A DNA stretch of 64,000 bases from Galdieria sulphuraria (taxonomy: Eukaryota; Rhodophyta; Bangiophyceae; Galdieriales; Galdieriaceae). The DNA is taken from the NCBI RefSeq assembly GCF_000341285.1, contig NW_005178473.1, forward strand, positions 124,001 to 188,000. The letters run 5' to 3'. A model generated the notes under the pieces. The model was not told the DNA's origin. It did no database searches and saw only the letters and a program-made list of their open reading frames with translations. Positions 22,908 to 39,747 of this stretch are shown here, piece after piece. The translations under genes were made by a program, and so were the position numbers. The stretch's first letter is position 1; every line of letters starts with the position of its first letter.

Positions 22908-24073
22908 CTAATCTGAAGTACCCAAAATACTTGTATCAGGATGTAACGATACAAACTCCAAACCACAGCGTGACAACTTTCGACGAATTCTGTCTTGATA
23001 AGACAAGTCAACGGGAGCACGGTTCAAAATCGTTGCCATTCTGCGACGCACATTTTCAGCAAACAGCCTGCCATTTGTCTTTTCTTCTTCAGATGGAACA
23101 TATCTTGGCAAAAAGTTTACACGCAATATATAATATGGCTCTGATAGAATACGTAAAAAATGAAAAAAAGACAACCCTACAAAAGCTGGATCGGCATCGC
23201 CAAAAGAATATTGCAGTACTATTGGTTGAATGGTACGTTTCTGTACAAACGGCCCTGTATGAAAACGTAAGAGACAATCTCCATTCGAAGTTGTTCCTTC
23301 TGGAAACATGACAAGTGCTGAAGGAGCCATCCAGGAAGAAAAGGAGATATTCAACAGGTCAATTCTCTCCAAACGTAAAGCAATTAGGGAAGTGGCACTT
23401 GGACTTGTTCTATTCTCTCTATCCACAAATATGCATTCCATTATTTCTGCTATAAATCCTACAAAAGGTATATTTTTAACGCCTTGTTTTGCAACAAATG
23501 GTGGCGCAAACGCTGATAGAAAATATAAAATATCATAGAAAGAAACATGATTGGAAACCACGATGCAATCAGGAGGAACAACAGTGCGGCTTTCGTCACT
23601 TATCCAAACAAAACCAACAATTAACAACAAAAGACGAGCGCCACGACGAATAAGAAAAGAAATACAAGCCCTAACCATAACATTAACCTCCTACTGTTTT
23701 CCAATAGGGGTACCTTTTACAATCATCTCATACCTTCTGAAACCTACCAAGGGATGATATGCTAAATCCTTACGACTGACACCTAAAGCCAGAATTCGAA
23801 TCAAAATCCAGACAAATACCAACAGCAAAAAACAAAATAATAGGCGCAATGGTACCAACACAAGTCCGACGAGAACCTTCCATAGACAGTGGGCAAGAAA
23901 CCACGTCATAAAATGAAACAACTCACTTTGATTAGGCCCAACAGTCGCCAAGGTCTATCTCTTCGGACAAAAGGATTTCGAACCAAAAGCTTACTTTTGG
24001 TATGCTCACTGTGGTTTTGCACAATCGAGTCGTCCGTATAATACATGGCCATTGATTCGAGTTCTCCGCTCAT
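22908..24073 (-). CDS. Lysophospholipid acyltransferase, PlsC family (LPEAT/LPCAT-like)
   Basis: This membrane enzyme transfers acyl chains from acyl-CoA to lysophospholipids in the Lands cycle or in phospholipid synthesis. Three exons join through introns at about 23885-23932 and 23649-23711. The start at 24071-24073 gives a short acidic hydrophilic N-terminus. Two close hydrophobic segments follow: LVGLVLVPLRLLFCFLLLVF, then after the second intron ARLLLLIVGFVWIS. The acyltransferase motifs are in order: VVSNHVSFYD (HX4D), FVDREN, FPEGTTSNG and PIVLQYSF. The motif set and length of about 370 aa match plant LPEAT1/2 and animal LPCAT1-like proteins without EF hands. Likely location is the ER. 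Confidence 0.88.
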
Positions 24074-24586
24074 CTCAAATCGATGACTTTGAGTCGATTT
24101 GGAATAGTCAACTACAATGAGAATGAACAACAACGTTTCTGAGGGAGAAACTTGTTGAGATATGAGAATTGGCCACCATTCTTAGATTGTGCCAAAACAA
24201 CTTGATTCATTAGATACTCCCCTTTAGTTAATCAGGCCATATAGATGGCTCTCATTGTATTCCATTGTTTGTACTGAAGAATTTCTTATTTGGCAATATG
24301 CACTCGGCATAGGCTTTATATATATATATATATATGGCTAAAGAACATGCCATTTTTTCTAAAGACATGAATCCAGATTGTTTCTACAGAGGAAATCCTC
24401 GACATTCATCTTGGTAAAGAACTGTTCTAGGACACTTGCTAAAGATAGATCTCTTTGAAACTTGAATTGAATGTATTTTATAGATTGTTTCTCTTTTTGG
24501 CCTTCATCAACAAGGCCTACCTTAGCCCATCATATTTGGCGCCCATTTAAAATCTTCATTTCAAAAATCAAATTCTTTTCTATTTG
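24074..24586. other. Intergenic, divergent promoter region
   Basis: About 510 nt between two divergent genes. Apart from a (TA)n tract near 24317-24336 I see no feature, and no open frame with a recognisable product. Confidence 0.5.
24317..24336. repeat. (TA)n dinucleotide tract
   Basis: A run of about ten TA repeats lies in the divergent intergenic region. It may simply be a microsatellite, or may serve as an easily melted promoter element for the flanking genes. Confidence 0.8.
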
Positions 24587-25694
24587 ATGTTGAGAAACGT
24601 CCCAACTAAAAACTATTCCAAGCAATGTTGTGTTTCTGAGAAGCAACCACTGCTATCATAGTAAGTCAACAACATTTATAAGCTACCTGGCTCATAGTAT
24701 AAAAACACAGTGCATCCTCCTTGCTTCCCTCTTCTCACAACAGAGAGGACTCTGCTGTTACGATATCTCCATTAAAAGAAGACAACATACACACTGTATT
24801 GAATACTGAAATACCCAAAGAGAATTGGCATAGAAATGACTTATTATTAGAGAGTTTGAAAGAACTGAAGCAAGGTGAGAACCTTAAATTTCTTCTACAG
24901 TATTTCGTTCCAACTATTTTAAAGATTTAGAATCCATAAAGAAGGAACACATGGAAAAAGACCAACATATTCAGCAGTTGAGAAATGAATTGTCTCATAA
25001 ACAGATGCAACTAGAAGAAGTATGGCAAAAGCTAGAAATGTCCAACCTGAACAATGCTAGACAAGGAAATGAGACAGCTGAACTGCAACATGAGGAGATC
25101 CATCAACAAATACTATCCATTCGAAATACTTTTGCCCAGCAATTGAAAACAATAGAGAATATAGAAGCAAAGCGTATTTCTAGTGGTGAAGATTCGAACA
25201 GAATGATGGACTATTTGTCACGTCAAGTGGATCCGTATGTTAGTATATTGGAGAGTTTCGACAAAGTATGTCACTCAAATGGCCATCCTATCACTTTAGA
25301 AGTGATAAGAGATATTTTATCCAAAGTATTTTTAGCGATGAAACAGAATCTTGACTATCTTGAATATCTTCAAAGCACCTACGAGAAGTATCCAGAAATA
25401 GTTGATCGTTACGAAGTAACTGTTTATGAAAAGGATTCTATTATTGAGTGTCAGCGTGCTATTATCGCAGTCAAAACAGAACAAATAGAAAAGCTCCAAC
25501 AGAAATTGGAACAAATAACATTGAATGGTGCCTCAGCAAGTGACTCGGAAACAACGAAGAACAACTCTATACAAACGAGACAAAGACATTTTGCACTTGT
25601 TCATGGTCTAATGAATGTCGTGGATAATATCCTATCGAGACTATTCGGAGATCGCTCATTCCATATGGAAAACAACAGGCCTTCATCGGAGTAA
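24587..25694 (+). CDS. Coiled-coil protein of unknown function
   Basis: Three exons are supported by good splice signals: 24587-24660, then from 24712 after a 51-nt intron, then from 24921 after a second intron. The reading frame joins as LLSYASSLLP and LKELKQDLESIKKEH. The protein has about 330 residues. From the second exon onward it is rich in Gln, Glu, Lys and Leu with heptads (MEKDQHIQQLRNELSHKQ; IIECQRAIIAVKTEQIEKL), so a long coiled coil is likely. A less charged centre (QVDPYVSILESFDKVC) may be a small folded part. No membrane segment or targeting signal is visible. Nothing identifies the family. Confidence 0.7.
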
Positions 25695-25793
25695 AAATGT
25701 TTTTGTAATTTCTCTCCAGTGGAAGCGACACAGCTTTTGTATTGCTTTGGATATAGTGACCTGTCATTTTTTCTTTATTACAATAAAGAATAT

Positions 25794-27555
<1,762 letters not shown>

Positions 27556-27676
27556 TGGACCATCGATCCTTTCCATCTTTTATGTAAAGGAATTTTGGTG
27601 ATGTCGTATGTGAATGTGTGTGCGTCTAAAAGAGAGATAGAGAGAAGTTATCTCTCATATAGTTGGTGTTTGTGTT

Positions 27677-29185
27677 TCATAAAAACGTGTGTTCGATTGA
27701 TTCAGCTTCTGATAAGCAACTATCGCCAATCCACCAAACTTGAATCTCGTTTGGGTAACTTGACAGAATTGTTTCCAATGTGTTTAACGACACTCTTAAT
27801 AAGCATCCCAACTCATCTGTACAATGGCGTCCATCCAACAGTTTTTGTAATAACTTTGCATCTATTCTGACATTTGAACTGTCTTCAGTTTCAACTTCCC
27901 TTTCTAATAATGAGGCAATATCAGGTAAACAAGAATGTCTCATGCATATGGGATATTCGTATACTCTCCGAATAATACCTGTCAACATACCAAATGCAAT
28001 CCACTTTCTAATGTCAATAGTCTTTAACATCTCCCAATGGGATTTCACCAGTTGTTCAACACTCTCCATTCTGCTTAAAGAATTGTATAAAGAATAATAT
28101 GAAGGTACATGATGGGTAACATTCGAATTTCCAGTTGACAAACTACAAGGCAGAGTATCTAAAAGAACGAGTGAACTTTTTGATGAGGCAAAGGATTCTG
28201 TTATCTGAACCCCAGATTGCTTTCGAGTTGAACTGAACAAAGGACTTTGTCTATTCGTAGAACCAATTCTTCCAAATAAGGACTGGGAGTTGCACTGAAC
28301 CAAACGATCACATTGTTCCCAAAAATGAATGTCCTCTTTGACAAAGTGTAGTTTGCTAGTAGGTTCATATCTGTTTTGGAACCGAAAAATGTCAATACAT
28401 CTTATCATATCAGCATCTAACAATACACCAATACTGCGAAACACTGTTTCTCGGTCAAGTATAGTGAGAGATGCGATTTGGTCGATACAGTTGACACCAT
28501 TGATATGAACACTTACTTGACTCACATTTGGGTCTATTTGGGAAGCAAACTGTCCAACTAACATCGGTGCACGGATTGCTACTGGAACGTGATCCAGTCT
28601 CAAGTGCTGACTGTTATTGACAAGACCAGATAACTCTTGACTATTACTGGGAGCACGTGAAAGAACCTTCAAATAGCACGCATGACTAGCATCAAACACT
28701 AGAAAGTGACAACCTTTTTCAAAAAGTTGATTGACCATTTTGGTTAACTTTGTTCTTAAGGTCGTTCTTGACTGCCAATCTTGTCTGGAAAGAAGACCTC
28801 TTTCCTTTTCCAATGAAAGCAATTCATTCGAAAGTTTCAAAACAACGGGAACCATATCACGTACGAGAAAAGGGTGTTCTTGAGGTAAAGACTCCAATAA
28901 GAAACCAATATTGAACAAATAGGCGTTACGTTCGTATTGGCTGCCTTCTACTTGAGTAGGTTTTCCAATAAAGGTAACACCATCTATTTGCACAGAAACT
29001 ATCTGACCATACAGAGAACGCTTTGGAATCAAGAATTCGTAAACTTTTTCGAAAACTTCGATAGGTACCGGCTTCACTGAATAAGGTTGTATACAAATAT
29101 TATTACGTGGACCTGCTACGTTATCAAACTCTGCAAGGAACACTGAAGATATCTTTCGGTAAGTAGGAGACGACGACTTGGACAT
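27677..29185 (-). CDS. NPRL2: NPRL2, GATOR1 complex subunit (nitrogen permease regulator 2-like)
   Basis: NPRL2 with NPRL3 and DEPDC5 forms GATOR1, which restrains TORC1 when amino acids are scarce. A single exon of 502 codons starts at 29185. Family landmarks are SSVFLAEFDNVAGPRNNICIQ (the longin-like start), FIGKPTQVEGSQYERNAYLF followed by NIGFLLE, VVLKLSNELLSLEKE, LRLDHVPVAI, HINGVNCIDQIA and the C-terminal winged-helix part KWIAFGMLTGIIRRVYEYP. It lacks introns, unlike most neighbours. The presence of GATOR1 in this lineage fits nutrient-responsive TOR signalling. It converges on MDHAR with 121 nt between stops and diverges from AND-1 with 210 nt between starts. Confidence 0.88.
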   Translation of the reverse strand: MSKSSSPTYRKISSVFLAEFDNVAGPRNNICIQPYSVKPVPIEVFEKVYEFLIPKRSLYGQIVSVQIDGVTFIGKPTQVEGSQYERNAYLFNIGFLLESLPQEHPFLVRDMVPVVLKLSNELLSLEKERGLLSRQDWQSRTTLRTKLTKMVNQLFEKGCHFLVFDASHACYLKVLSRAPSNSQELSGLVNNSQHLRLDHVPVAIRAPMLVGQFASQIDPNVSQVSVHINGVNCIDQIASLTILDRETVFRSIGVLLDADMIRCIDIFRFQNRYEPTSKLHFVKEDIHFWEQCDRLVQCNSQSLFGRIGSTNRQSPLFSSTRKQSGVQITESFASSKSSLVLLDTLPCSLSTGNSNVTHHVPSYYSLYNSLSRMESVEQLVKSHWEMLKTIDIRKWIAFGMLTGIIRRVYEYPICMRHSCLPDIASLLEREVETEDSSNVRIDAKLLQKLLDGRHCTDELGCLLRVSLNTLETILSSYPNEIQVWWIGDSCLSEAESIEHTFL

Positions 29186-29395
29186 TCACCACAAGTTGGG
29201 AATGATTGTTAAGAGCTATCCGTATTCATCATTAAATATGGTATTTTCGTGTTGATGTAATGAGCAAACGGAAAAGAATCCTTGAAAGACAGAAAGAATG
29301 GTTGGCTCAAGTGTCGATGACAAGAAAAATACGTTTTGGTCAGCTGTTCGTAGAAAAATGGGAACTGCGCGGGAATCTGCCTTTGGATTGTTCGA

Positions 29396-32271
29396 ATGCT
29401 CAAAACAACAGAACGACGACTCGCTTGGAAATATGCTCACACTCCCGGGAAGACTGACTTGGGAATCATTTATTCTACACAGGATGAAACTACTCTCATT
29501 CTTACTTGTGGCTCAGATGCTACCGTGAGAGCTTTCGAATGGAGATATGAGGAAGCAAAAGAAAAAAGCTTTCCTCGAAGGTTTCAAATAACCTATCCTC
29601 ACAGGGAAGACGTATGCTCCATGAATCGTTTCAAGAAGGAACAATTGAAATTATAAATCTTGTTTAGATTCTTGCGCTTTCAGTCTGTAGTCTTGTTTCT
29701 AAGCTGGTGACTGGTGATAAAGAAGGCTATCTTCGTCTGTTCCATTTGAAAGAAAATTCTGCAGAATTGGAGTGCGTTTTGACTAGAACAAGCGGATCTA
29801 TTTGGTGTTGTGCATTTTCTTGTAGTGGTAGCTATGTATTTGTTGCTGGAGAAGAGCCTGGAATAGTTCGAGTAAGCCTAGAATATCTCGAACTCGTATT
29901 ATGAATATCTCATCTTTCTACGTTTAGATTATAGATGTGGCCGATAAAACGGTGGTTATTGCATCTGAAAATGCTCCCGTGCAAGCTATAAAAGACTTGG
30001 CAGTAGATCCACTGGGAGACTATTTCGTAAGTGTTGGAGAAAGAGGCGCAGTTGGCATATGGTCGTTGAATCAGAACACTTGCATTTTAACTATACACAA
30101 TCATGCTACTTGTGCCTCCTGGAAACCTGATGGTAGCTTACTGGTTTTGGCAACAAGCACAAAGGAAATAGGTAGGCTTATTGAAAGTTTTCGATGCATG
30201 ATGAGGACTTATGGGTAATAGTATTCTTGGAAAGAGAGTCATGGAAAGTTAAAAGAAGCTTTTCCAGTATAGTTGATACTGTTCCTGTCAAGATAACATG
30301 TTTAACTTGGAGGTCACAAAGTAATGATATCCTGTGTGGTTCTGAAGACGGGAGAATATTTTTGCTTCATTATGGAAAAGATATCGAAATAGTTGCTCAT
30401 TGGTGTGGGGATGAAAACTTGATAGAGAAGATTGTCTGGCATCCAAAGTGGAACAGTTTTGTATCAGTGGATGCTGCAGGACAATTGGTTAGGGTGACGG
30501 AGGTTCCTGTTGCCAACGTTTCTGATGATCACAAAACAAAGGAAGAGTTGAATGATGAACCGACGAGTGTTAATGATGACTCTATTGAAGAACAAGAGCA
30601 GGAGGACATCTCCTGTGCCGATGAAGTTTCATCTCATAGCAATGTTGATGAAGAAACTGAGGAAACGATGCTTGAAGAAAATAGTGTAATTAGCAAAGAG
30701 CGTGCACCTCGGCATTTCATGGTATCTTCAACTCCTTTTGATGGATCCTATTCTATTCTTTGTTGGAATAGAACAGGTAGACTAGTATCTAGAGATGTAC
30801 AGTCGCATCATGTTGTAGAAATTGAATTTTCGGACTCCTCATTGAAGCCTCTACGTTTTACTGATCACTATGGTTTGCTTTATCTGTATTTTCTTTGTTT
30901 ACGGATGACTTGTGTTCTAGGATTCTCTTTAGGATGTTTGAATTCCGCTGCTGTGATATTGGCTTCCAAAAGTGATCTTGAAAGTCGCAATGTCATTTTC
31001 TATCGCTCTCTGTCATCCTCCTGGACTTCCAATTCGCATTGGACAGTTGCTTTGGATGATTTAGAAATTCCACTTTTGTTGGCTCTTGGCGTCCATTGGG
31101 CTGCAGTCTTTACTAGCAGAGAGCGTCTTCGAATATTTTCCTCTAGTGGAATTCAAACTGACTTACTCAAGCTGGAACAACGTGTGTTGACTATATTGGG
31201 TTCAGAGAACGATAAGCTATGTATTGTATATGATAATAGAATGAATGATAAATGTGAATTCGAATTTTTTCAGGTAAGAAAGAATTATAACTGAAACAGA
31301 ACTTTAACTTGTATGTTAAGATATCGCCATTTGGAATGGTGACAAGTCGCTCTTCTCGAATGTCCCTTCCTTGTAAGCCATCTTATCTACAGTGGATAGG
31401 ATTCAGAGAAACAGAAACTTCATTTGAAGAATTGTTGGCCTTTTCAAAGACACAAGAATTGTATATGTTTCTTCCTTATCACGGAAATACTTGGGTAGGT
31501 GTAGTTATGTGAGAATGAAACAAACTTTACTAAGCAATATAGACCGTTGTTGTTGATAATGCTTTGGAGAATATTTCACCTGGGTCATCATTCTTCTGGC
31601 CTTGTTATTGTTACAATAACAGTTTATTTGGTATCGTTTGTAAGGACAATGCGGCACCTCCCATAACCTTATCATCACCTCCCTTGACTTTTATTTCATT
31701 GAGCGTGTCATTGTTACCTTTTACTGAATCAAGTCTTGCACTGGAACAACAATATCTTTGGGAAGCACTTATGTTGTCGAAACTAATGGCAAATGGTTAT
31801 TCTGCGGGTAACAATATGGGAGAGAGAAGAAAGAAATTAGATAAAATTTTGATACGACTATTCGAAGATTCTTGCGTAACCAATCACGTTGCTCGGGCTT
31901 TTGACTTTGCGAGCAGATTGTATTCATACAAGGCTTACAAAATTGCCTGTCAGGTGGCCAACCACCACAGATTGGGTGCTCTAGCTCAAAAGGTGGAGTC
32001 TTTAATGGATCAATGTCCTGAAATTCAAGAAAAGAATCTGGGAAATTGCTCAGCCGACTCTGTTGGACAAGTAGCAACAACACAGAACGATGAGAATAGG
32101 GTGCCAGTTGCGAGTTCCAGCATAAGAACAGGAATAACCGAGTCTGTCACAGTTACAGAACAGGATTGTGTCGAGAAGACATCTCAATCAGCTGCTTCTT
32201 TGGGTATTCAATCTAGGATTCAAGAAAGGAAACGTAAACTAGAGGATGGCCAACGAACTACGGTCATTTGA
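29396..32271 (+). CDS. CTF4: AND-1/Ctf4 replisome adaptor (WDHD1-like)
   Basis: AND-1/Ctf4 is the trimeric hub that tethers DNA polymerase alpha and other clients to the CMG helicase at replication forks. Six exons join in frame, with introns near 29611, 29881, 30172, 31274 and 31494. The N-terminal WD40 propeller reads KYAHTPGKTDLGIIYS, LTCGSDATVRAFEW, TGDKEGYLRLFHL, AFSCSGSYVFVAGEE and LAVDPLGDYFVSVGE. It continues with HATCASWKPDGSLL, ESWKVKRSF and the closing IEKIVWHPKWNSF. An acidic linker (30530-30700) follows, then the SepB-type second propeller and the helical bundle YLWEALMLSKLMANGY. The bundle ends in HVARAFDFASRLYSYKAYKIA. The short basic C-terminus (SRIQERKRKLEDG) lacks an HMG box, so it is nearer the yeast form than human WDHD1. 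Confidence 0.9.
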
Positions 32272-32317
32272 AGACATCGAACAGTTCAATTCATTTTTTT
32301 CAATTTTCTGAAATAAA

Positions 32318-33371
32318 ATGTTTTCTGCCAAGACATTATTGAGAATAACTTGTTCTTTTAGATTTCACAGTTCTTTTTGGTTTAGAAGTTCTTCTTTTTG
32401 TAACCAAGTCAAAGACCAGAACAGTGGAAAAGAAGACAAAGAACAAGTTATATTTGATAGTGTGGTGAACAGAGCTTTTCGTCACGTGTATTTCCGAACA
32501 CTGCCTTTGAGGAGACAACCAGAATTGAAAGGAAAAGAAAAAGAAATTTGTGAAAGTATTGAGACAGAAGCAAGACAGTATGAATTGCCTGGTGTTCAAC
32601 TTATTTATGTGTTGACAAAGAGTTAGACTGTGTTGGAAGCATAGAGAACGAGTTGTCGATGACCGAAGTGCCGCTCATATGTAAGTTGGCTAATTGTTTG
32701 TTTTTTTCCAATGAAACAAATATTATTAGACATTTAAGTTCCATGGCGCTATCTTCTTACAAGTAAGGAATGCTTTTAGTTGTTGTCACTTCGAAGAGCA
32801 CTAAGTATAAAGGAACACAGAACCTTACTTCCTTTGTTGGATTCTGATGAAGAAAGAGTACTCAACATAGTAGGAAGAGGATTCGGTTTGGCAGACGTGA
32901 GTTCCTCTTCCAAATCTGGTTTACAATGGTACTTTGATCCTTTTGAGAAATTCTCAGACTTATGCTTCAGTTAGGATCCTCCAGTTTATGTTACTGGTTT
33001 CTTTGAATAAGTTGCGAACCTTGAAGCGTATGGCTGAGAATATTGAACGGGATTTTGGAAAAGGTTTCGATATTGTTCAAGAAAGTGAAGTGGATTCCAA
33101 CAACAAGTTGGTTGCTCACCAAATGGTTGTTCGTCGTTGTTTGTATCACGACTTTTTTGTTGCAGAAGGATATCCTCAAGTGACTCGTCTTTTTTGTGCG
33201 TTGGATCGTTCCTACTTTGGAGAGGTGAAGGAAAAACGCCACGGTGATATTTCTTGAGTTCTTTTTTGAATGTTGTTATGACAGGTGAAGTTAGGTGTTC
33301 GATTTACTTTGAGTCAAACACTTGTAGACTCTGATTCCTGTATTTTTCGACTAGAAAAAACTCGTAGATGA
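32318..33371 (+). CDS. L-2-amino-thiazoline-4-carboxylic acid hydrolase-like protein, predicted mitochondrial
   Basis: The C-terminal half matches the ATC-hydrolase-like family (bacterial L-cysteine-forming enzymes and many uncharacterised relatives). Visible blocks are ENIERDFGKGFDIV, VVRRCLYHDFFVAEG, LFCALDRSYFGEV, VRFTLSQTLVDSDSCIFRL. Five or six exons are needed: a clear intron 32900-32960 joins FGLAD to TYASVRILQF, and another at about 33223-33284 joins YFGEV to KLGVRF. The middle is less certain: introns near 32581-32623, 32690-32741 and a 34-nt one at 32763-32796 give a continuous frame with SSMALSSYKALSIKEHR. The N-terminus (SAKTLLRITCSFRFHSSFW) is basic and hydroxylated, suiting mitochondrial import. 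Substrate is unknown. Confidence 0.7.
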
Positions 33372-33458
33372 ATAACTTCTTTAGGACAAACCAAAAAAAT
33401 TTCACATCAATAAGAGATACGACATTGAGAGAAGATTGTTTCTTGATTATTCACTCAG

Positions 33459-34806
33459 ATGAGAATATTTTGTCTTAGTTTTGTTTCTTCTGTAGGAACC
33501 TTGAAAGAGCAAGTTTTTGATAAAAGATTTAGGCTTTCAGTATGTAAGCATTCTACTTTGAGAAGACATATTTGTCGACAAGCGTGTCAGATGGCCTTAA
33601 AAACCTTCCTTCCTTCAGACTTTGAAATTCGTCGTTTAGTTGGAAAACAAAGTTTATTACGAATAGTCGAGTGGGAATATTATCAAAAGAAGAATCCAAC
33701 GGAACCTGCAGTTACGGTAGAACCTGGATCTCTAGCTTGTCGTCTTTATGAGGCCATTTTATATCCGAATACGAAGCAAGAGACGGAGGTACTGTTGAAA
33801 GAATATCATAAAGAAGCTTTAGAGATGGGTTATAATGAAAAGAGTGTCTTTGAAACGTTAGAAGAGGACTATGGTGTGGATATCACTTCTGAACAACTTC
33901 CTTTATCGAGGTTCTTGGGAAGTCTTGAAGCACCAGATACTTTTGAGACCGAATATTTTCGTGAACAGTGGCAAAGAGCACTTCCATATATAGAGCCTCC
34001 GAAAGCCGGTCACTTATTTCTAGTTTTCTGTTGGGAAGGCTTATCTACTGTTGCCTCTTATCCTGTGAATAGAAACAATCGTGCTTGGTTATCCACCATA
34101 TTTCTGGAATCAAAATTTCAACGCCGTTGTCAGTTTGTTAAGAAAATCATGTCGTCAAGTTTAGAAGCTCTTGAGTTTCTTCACCGTTATCGCATTGTAC
34201 ATCTTTCACTGGGTCCACAGTCCTTATTGTTGAACACTACAAGGGAAGATCAAGTGCATGCATTGAAAGTTAGACTTCGTGACTTTGGCTTTTCGAGACG
34301 ACTCTCTTCGCTGGATGATGATGTGAGTAATAGTGACATGAACGATAGTCGTTGTCTTTTAAAAGTATTTCATAGTCCATTAGAAGGGCTTATGCTGCTG
34401 GAGCTTCAAATCCAAGAGCGATAAGTAATTACTATTATGCTCAAGATATTGTGTTGTTGGGTTATGTATTTCTAATGTTAACTTTCTGTTCTTTTGCGGA
34501 TAGTGTAATTTACCAAAAGATGGGTTATGATGGTTTGAAAAGGTACACAAGTTTATCTTCGAGATAATTGAGTACTATAGGAAATTTAGGCTAGTTGAGG
34601 ATTTGTTTCAATTCGACTTTGATCGCCTGAGGTCTTATCTTATACAAGACGATTCAGTAAGAGATGTTGTACGGTTCTTAGATCAAGGCAATGGCAGTGG
34701 TTGGGTGTTTGCTAGGAATATGCTGATTCTGAAACGTCAACTTCGTCACGAACAAGATGAACTGATAGCTACAGAACTGAAGAATTCTTCTTTTTTATTG
34801 AAGTGA
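33459..34806 (+). CDS. Degenerate protein-kinase-like protein, possibly organellar
   Basis: Three exons join through introns at 34322-34374 (SSLDDD to SIRRAYAAG) and about 34542-34588. The second half has kinase C-lobe features: FLHRYRIVHLSLGPQSLLL occupies the catalytic-loop position but has HLS in place of HRD. It is followed by LRDFGFSRRLSS with an intact DFG. A helical C-terminal part follows (YYYAQDIVLLGYVFLML). I do not see a glycine-rich loop or a VAIK lysine in the N-terminal half, although LFLVFCWEG could be the hinge strand. The likely reading is a pseudokinase or an atypical kinase. The N-terminal 45 residues are basic and Ser/Cys-rich, suggesting import into plastid or mitochondrion. 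A plant plastid kinase-like family is possible but unproven. Confidence 0.65.
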
Positions 34807-34979
34807 ACTCTTTCCGAGATACAGAAAGATGCTTCTGGAAGAGATTTCAGTAGCATTTCAAGATTAAAGCCCGTCCCCTCCATCATGGCCCATTTTATCT
34901 CATTGTTGTGCACAACGGAACTGGTTTACACCCGTTGAGCTATTCTTGCTGTAGTTAGCCTCGTAGTTTCGAAAAGTAA

Positions 34980-36071
<1,092 letters not shown>

Positions 36072-36192
36072 ATAAGTTTGCATTCTTTTCTTTGTTGTTT
36101 CGTGGAATATTTTGTGTTTTCTTCTTGTTCGCTTTTTGTGTTTTACATATAAAATTTGACTTTTGTGAAGATTTCGAAACTTGGATTTCGAT

Positions 36193-38986
<2,794 letters not shown>

Positions 38987-39030
38987 GCCTTGGAGAGAGA
39001 TAAAATCTATTTATAATTCTTTATCTTTTT

Positions 39031-39680
39031 ATGTGGACCAGAAGAATAAGCTTGTTGTGGTCTTGTCCGATATTCGTTCAGCAAAACATACCTGTTACAT
39101 TTATTAAACGTGTTGGTTTTATTCGTTGCTTACAAGTGTACCCTTACAACGTGAAAACTTGTGCAAGAGTGCCCTCTGTTGTGTGGAAGCAAAGCCCTTT
39201 GGTTACTTTCATGTCGTCCAGGTTAGACAGTAAAAGTGTTCACTGGTTCCTCCTGAAACTTTTTTTTACAAAGTAACGATACTGTTGTAGAGCGAGTGGA
39301 ACAAAAACTTCGCGAGGTGGGTGGATAAAGGAGTGCACGTAAACGCTCTAATTAAGCTACAGGCTCTAAGTCCAAAATTTCTTCAAGTAACCCCTGCTTT
39401 TGACGATCCAAACGGAAGCCACGTCAGGTAAGTTTAGAAACAGTAGTTTTCGTACAAAACTTAACGTTTTAAGTATTCGAGTGGTTTCCGAAAAATTTGA
39501 AAATCTAACATCCCTCAAACGTCATCAACTGGTGTACAAAGCAATATGGGATGAGCTACAGGTTGGTTGGGTTTTTTCAGAACGATCAAGATGACTCTGA
39601 ATATGTTATTATAAAAGGGTCCTGTTCACGCAGTCGACAGCATTGACGCAAAAACTCCTAAAGAAGTAGAGCAACCGTGA
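39031..39680 (+). CDS. BolA-like protein, predicted mitochondrial
   Basis: BolA proteins partner monothiol glutaredoxins in iron-sulfur cluster transfer. Four exons join through introns at about 39223-39274, 39316-39360, 39428-39474 and 39560-39616. The BolA core reads VERVEQKLREALSPKFLQV, GSHVSIRVVSEKFENL, SLKRHQLVYKAIWDEL and GPVHAVDSIDAKTPKE, ending with the family-typical AKTP motif. The DPNGSHV segment corresponds to the variable loop. Translation from 39031 gives a 60-residue Arg-rich, acid-free leader typical of mitochondrial targeting. An internal Met at about 39211 could give a cytosolic form. The gene follows GFAT by 44 nt on the same strand. Confidence 0.9.
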
Positions 39681-39747
39681 ACAATATAAAGCTGCCAACA
39701 ATTGCTGCTACTAGTTTCGAGTGATATTGATTTGTCTGAAAAGCGGC

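Noticed and set aside
24317-24336. TA tract as a centromere or origin element
   Set aside because: Only about 20 nt long; a microsatellite explains it and nothing else nearby supports a special role.
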